Positions 6,786 through 7,829 of a stretch of 7,829 bases of DNA are shown in pieces; within the stretch, counting starts at the first letter, position 1, and the number at the start of each line of letters is the position of its first letter. The translations under genes and the position numbers were made by a program. Origin of the DNA: Candidatus Scatomorpha merdipullorum (GTDB lineage Bacteria > Bacillota > Clostridia > Oscillospirales > Oscillospiraceae); NCBI GenBank assembly GCA_018716795.1, contig DVJK01000237.1:1-7829 (forward strand), in the 5' to 3' direction. The notes under the pieces are model-generated. The model did not search any database. It was not told the DNA's origin and was given only the letters and a program-made list of their open reading frames with translations.

Positions 6786-7829
6786 TTACTGCTCGGCGGG
6801 CTCGAAGGCGTCCGCGCCGTGGTGGCATATCGGGCAGACGAAGTCGGCGGGCAGCTCCTCACCCTCGTGGAAGTAGCCGCAGACGGTGCATATCCAGCCC
6901 TTCTTCTTGTCGACGACGGCGGGCACATAGTGCTCGAAGTCCTCGGGGCCGTGCTTGCAGAGCGGGCAGACAAAGTCGGCGGGCAGCTCCGCGCCCTCGT
7001 GGAAATAGCCGCAGACCTTGCAGACCCAGCCCTCGGCCTCGGGAGCGGCGGGCGCCTTCTTGGGCTTGATGTGGGCGTGATAATAGCCGTAGGTGCAGCT
7101 GGGCTTGTCGGAGAGGACGTGGGCCTCGACGACCTCGGCGATATACAGCATCTGCGTGCCGCAGTCGCGCGCGTCAATCACGCGGGCGGAGAGGACGGCG
7201 TTCACGTGCTGCCCTATATAGCGCAGGCCGTTTTTCGTGCGCAGCTCGTCGGGCCAGGAGGCGAACTTGTCCACGTCGCGGCCGGACTGGAAGCCGAAGA
7301 GCTTGAAGAGGTCGTAGGGCGCGTCCTCGCTGAGGATGGAGAGGTTGAAGACGCCGGCCTTGCCCACCATGTCGCAGGTGTGGTTGGCCTTGATGCAGCT
7401 TATCGTAATCTTCTTGGGATCGGAGCTGGTAATCTGCCCCGCGGTGTTGATGATGCAGCCGTAGTCCCTGCCGTCGACGCGGGTAGTCAGCACCTCGCAG
7501 CCGTAGCTGAACTTGTTGAAGGCGGCGTTCTCCACCTCGAAGACGCCGTCCATGCTGCCCTCGGCGGCCGTGACGGCGGGCTCCGCCTTCGGCGGGAGGA
7601 CGCTCTCGGCAATCGCGTCGGCGAGGACGTCGAGGTCGGCGAGCTGGCCCTCGGTGAGCGCGCTCTTGAGCGTGAGGGTGTCGCCTATGAACTCGGTCCC
7701 CTTGAGGCCCTCGAGCAGCTTGCGCATGAGGCCGCCGCTTGTGGGCGCCCAGGAGCCGTTCTCAATAAGGGCAATCTTGCGGTTTTGCAGGTTGTGCTCC
7801 GCTATCTCGTGCAGCAGCTGGCTCATCGT
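6786..7829 (-). CDS. FprA-type flavodiiron protein fused to flavin reductase and two rubredoxins (5' part outside window)
   Basis: Terminal oxidoreductase that probably reduces O2 or NO to protect an anaerobe. Residues are numbered from the ATG at 7826, which I take to be internal: the frame is open to the window edge, and this Met falls midway through a flavodoxin fold. Residues 1-78 match the last part of an FprA flavodoxin (QNRKIALIENGSWAPTSG, then a KSAL block). After a linker, 93-252 is an FMN-binding flavin reductase-like domain (SYGCEVLTT, GQITSSDP, GVFNLSIL, FGFQSGRDVDKF, YGYY near 246-249). Two rubredoxins follow with C269, C272, C287, C290 and C313, C316, C331, C334. The diiron beta-lactamase-like domain should lie upstream, off the right edge. 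Known family parts: Moorella uses separate FprA and Hrb (flavin reductase plus rubredoxin) proteins; here they appear fused, with a second rubredoxin. The likely electron path is NAD(P)H to flavin, then rubredoxin, then FMN and the diiron centre. Confidence 0.88.
   Translation of the reverse strand, partial: TMSQLLHEIAEHNLQNRKIALIENGSWAPTSGGLMRKLLEGLKGTEFIGDTLTLKSALTEGQLADLDVLADAIAESVLPPKAEPAVTAAEGSMDGVFEVENAAFNKFSYGCEVLTTRVDGRDYGCIINTAGQITSSDPKKITISCIKANHTCDMVGKAGVFNLSILSEDAPYDLFKLFGFQSGRDVDKFASWPDELRTKNGLRYIGQHVNAVLSARVIDARDCGTQMLYIAEVVEAHVLSDKPSCTYGYYHAHIKPKKAPAAPEAEGWVCKVCGYFHEGAELPADFVCPLCKHGPEDFEHYVPAVVDKKKGWICTVCGYFHEGEELPADFVCPICHHGADAFEPAEQ
6801..7032 (-). repeat. Tandem duplication encoding the two rubredoxin domains
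   Basis: Two 100-bp units, 6801-6900 and 6933-7032, are offset by 132 bp (44 codons). I count 17 differences over the 100 aligned positions, with an identical core at 6841-6858 and 6973-6990. Both encode CGYFHEG-ELPADFVCP-C-HG. This is an in-frame domain duplication within the flavodiiron fusion gene. Confidence 0.85.

Overview
The window looks like chromosomal DNA from a high-GC, strictly anaerobic member of the Clostridia, probably a gut Oscillospiraceae-like bacterium; I cannot name a genus. Three things point this way. It has AddAB, the Firmicutes-type counterpart of RecBCD. It has a flavodiiron protein fused to flavin reductase and rubredoxin domains, an oxygen/NO-detoxifying arrangement typical of anaerobes. 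It has Firmicutes-style AAGGAGG ribosome binding sites. The genes are visibly GC-rich and the spaces between them are much more AT-rich. Because of the GC content, long open frames run antisense to the real genes, especially on the plus strand opposite addA and addB; I treat these as shadows.

Layout. Positions 1-6177 hold an operon on the minus strand, addB (complete, 2824-6177) followed by addA (1-2831, running off the left edge). The two overlap by 8 bases, and the addA ribosome binding site lies inside the last codons of addB. Positions 6178-6322 are a divergent intergenic region with two good sigma-A-type promoters back to back, their -35 boxes 2 bp apart, within an inverted repeat. Positions 6323-6532 encode a 69-residue lysine-rich protein of unknown function on the plus strand. 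Positions 6533-6785 are a convergent intergenic region unusually rich in secondary structure: a 12-bp GC-rich hairpin, a 17-bp and a 16-bp perfect inverted repeat, a weaker imperfect one, and a second GC-rich bidirectional terminator. Positions 6786-7829 hold the 3' part of a minus-strand gene that runs off the right edge. It encodes the end of a flavodoxin domain, a flavin reductase domain and two tandem short rubredoxin domains.

How the genes work together. AddB and AddA form one heterodimeric helicase-nuclease that processes double-strand DNA ends for recombination. The flavodiiron fusion would carry electrons from NAD(P)H through flavin and rubredoxin to an upstream diiron centre outside the window. 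The 69-residue protein has a near-ideal promoter, a good ribosome binding site, codons ending mostly in C or G, and strong hairpins downstream. It may therefore be well expressed, but nothing in its sequence gives a function. The features most worth a second look are this small gene with its divergent promoter, the hairpin array after it, and the FprA-Hrb-type fusion with duplicated rubredoxins. I found no RNA gene, CRISPR array, insertion sequence or transposase.
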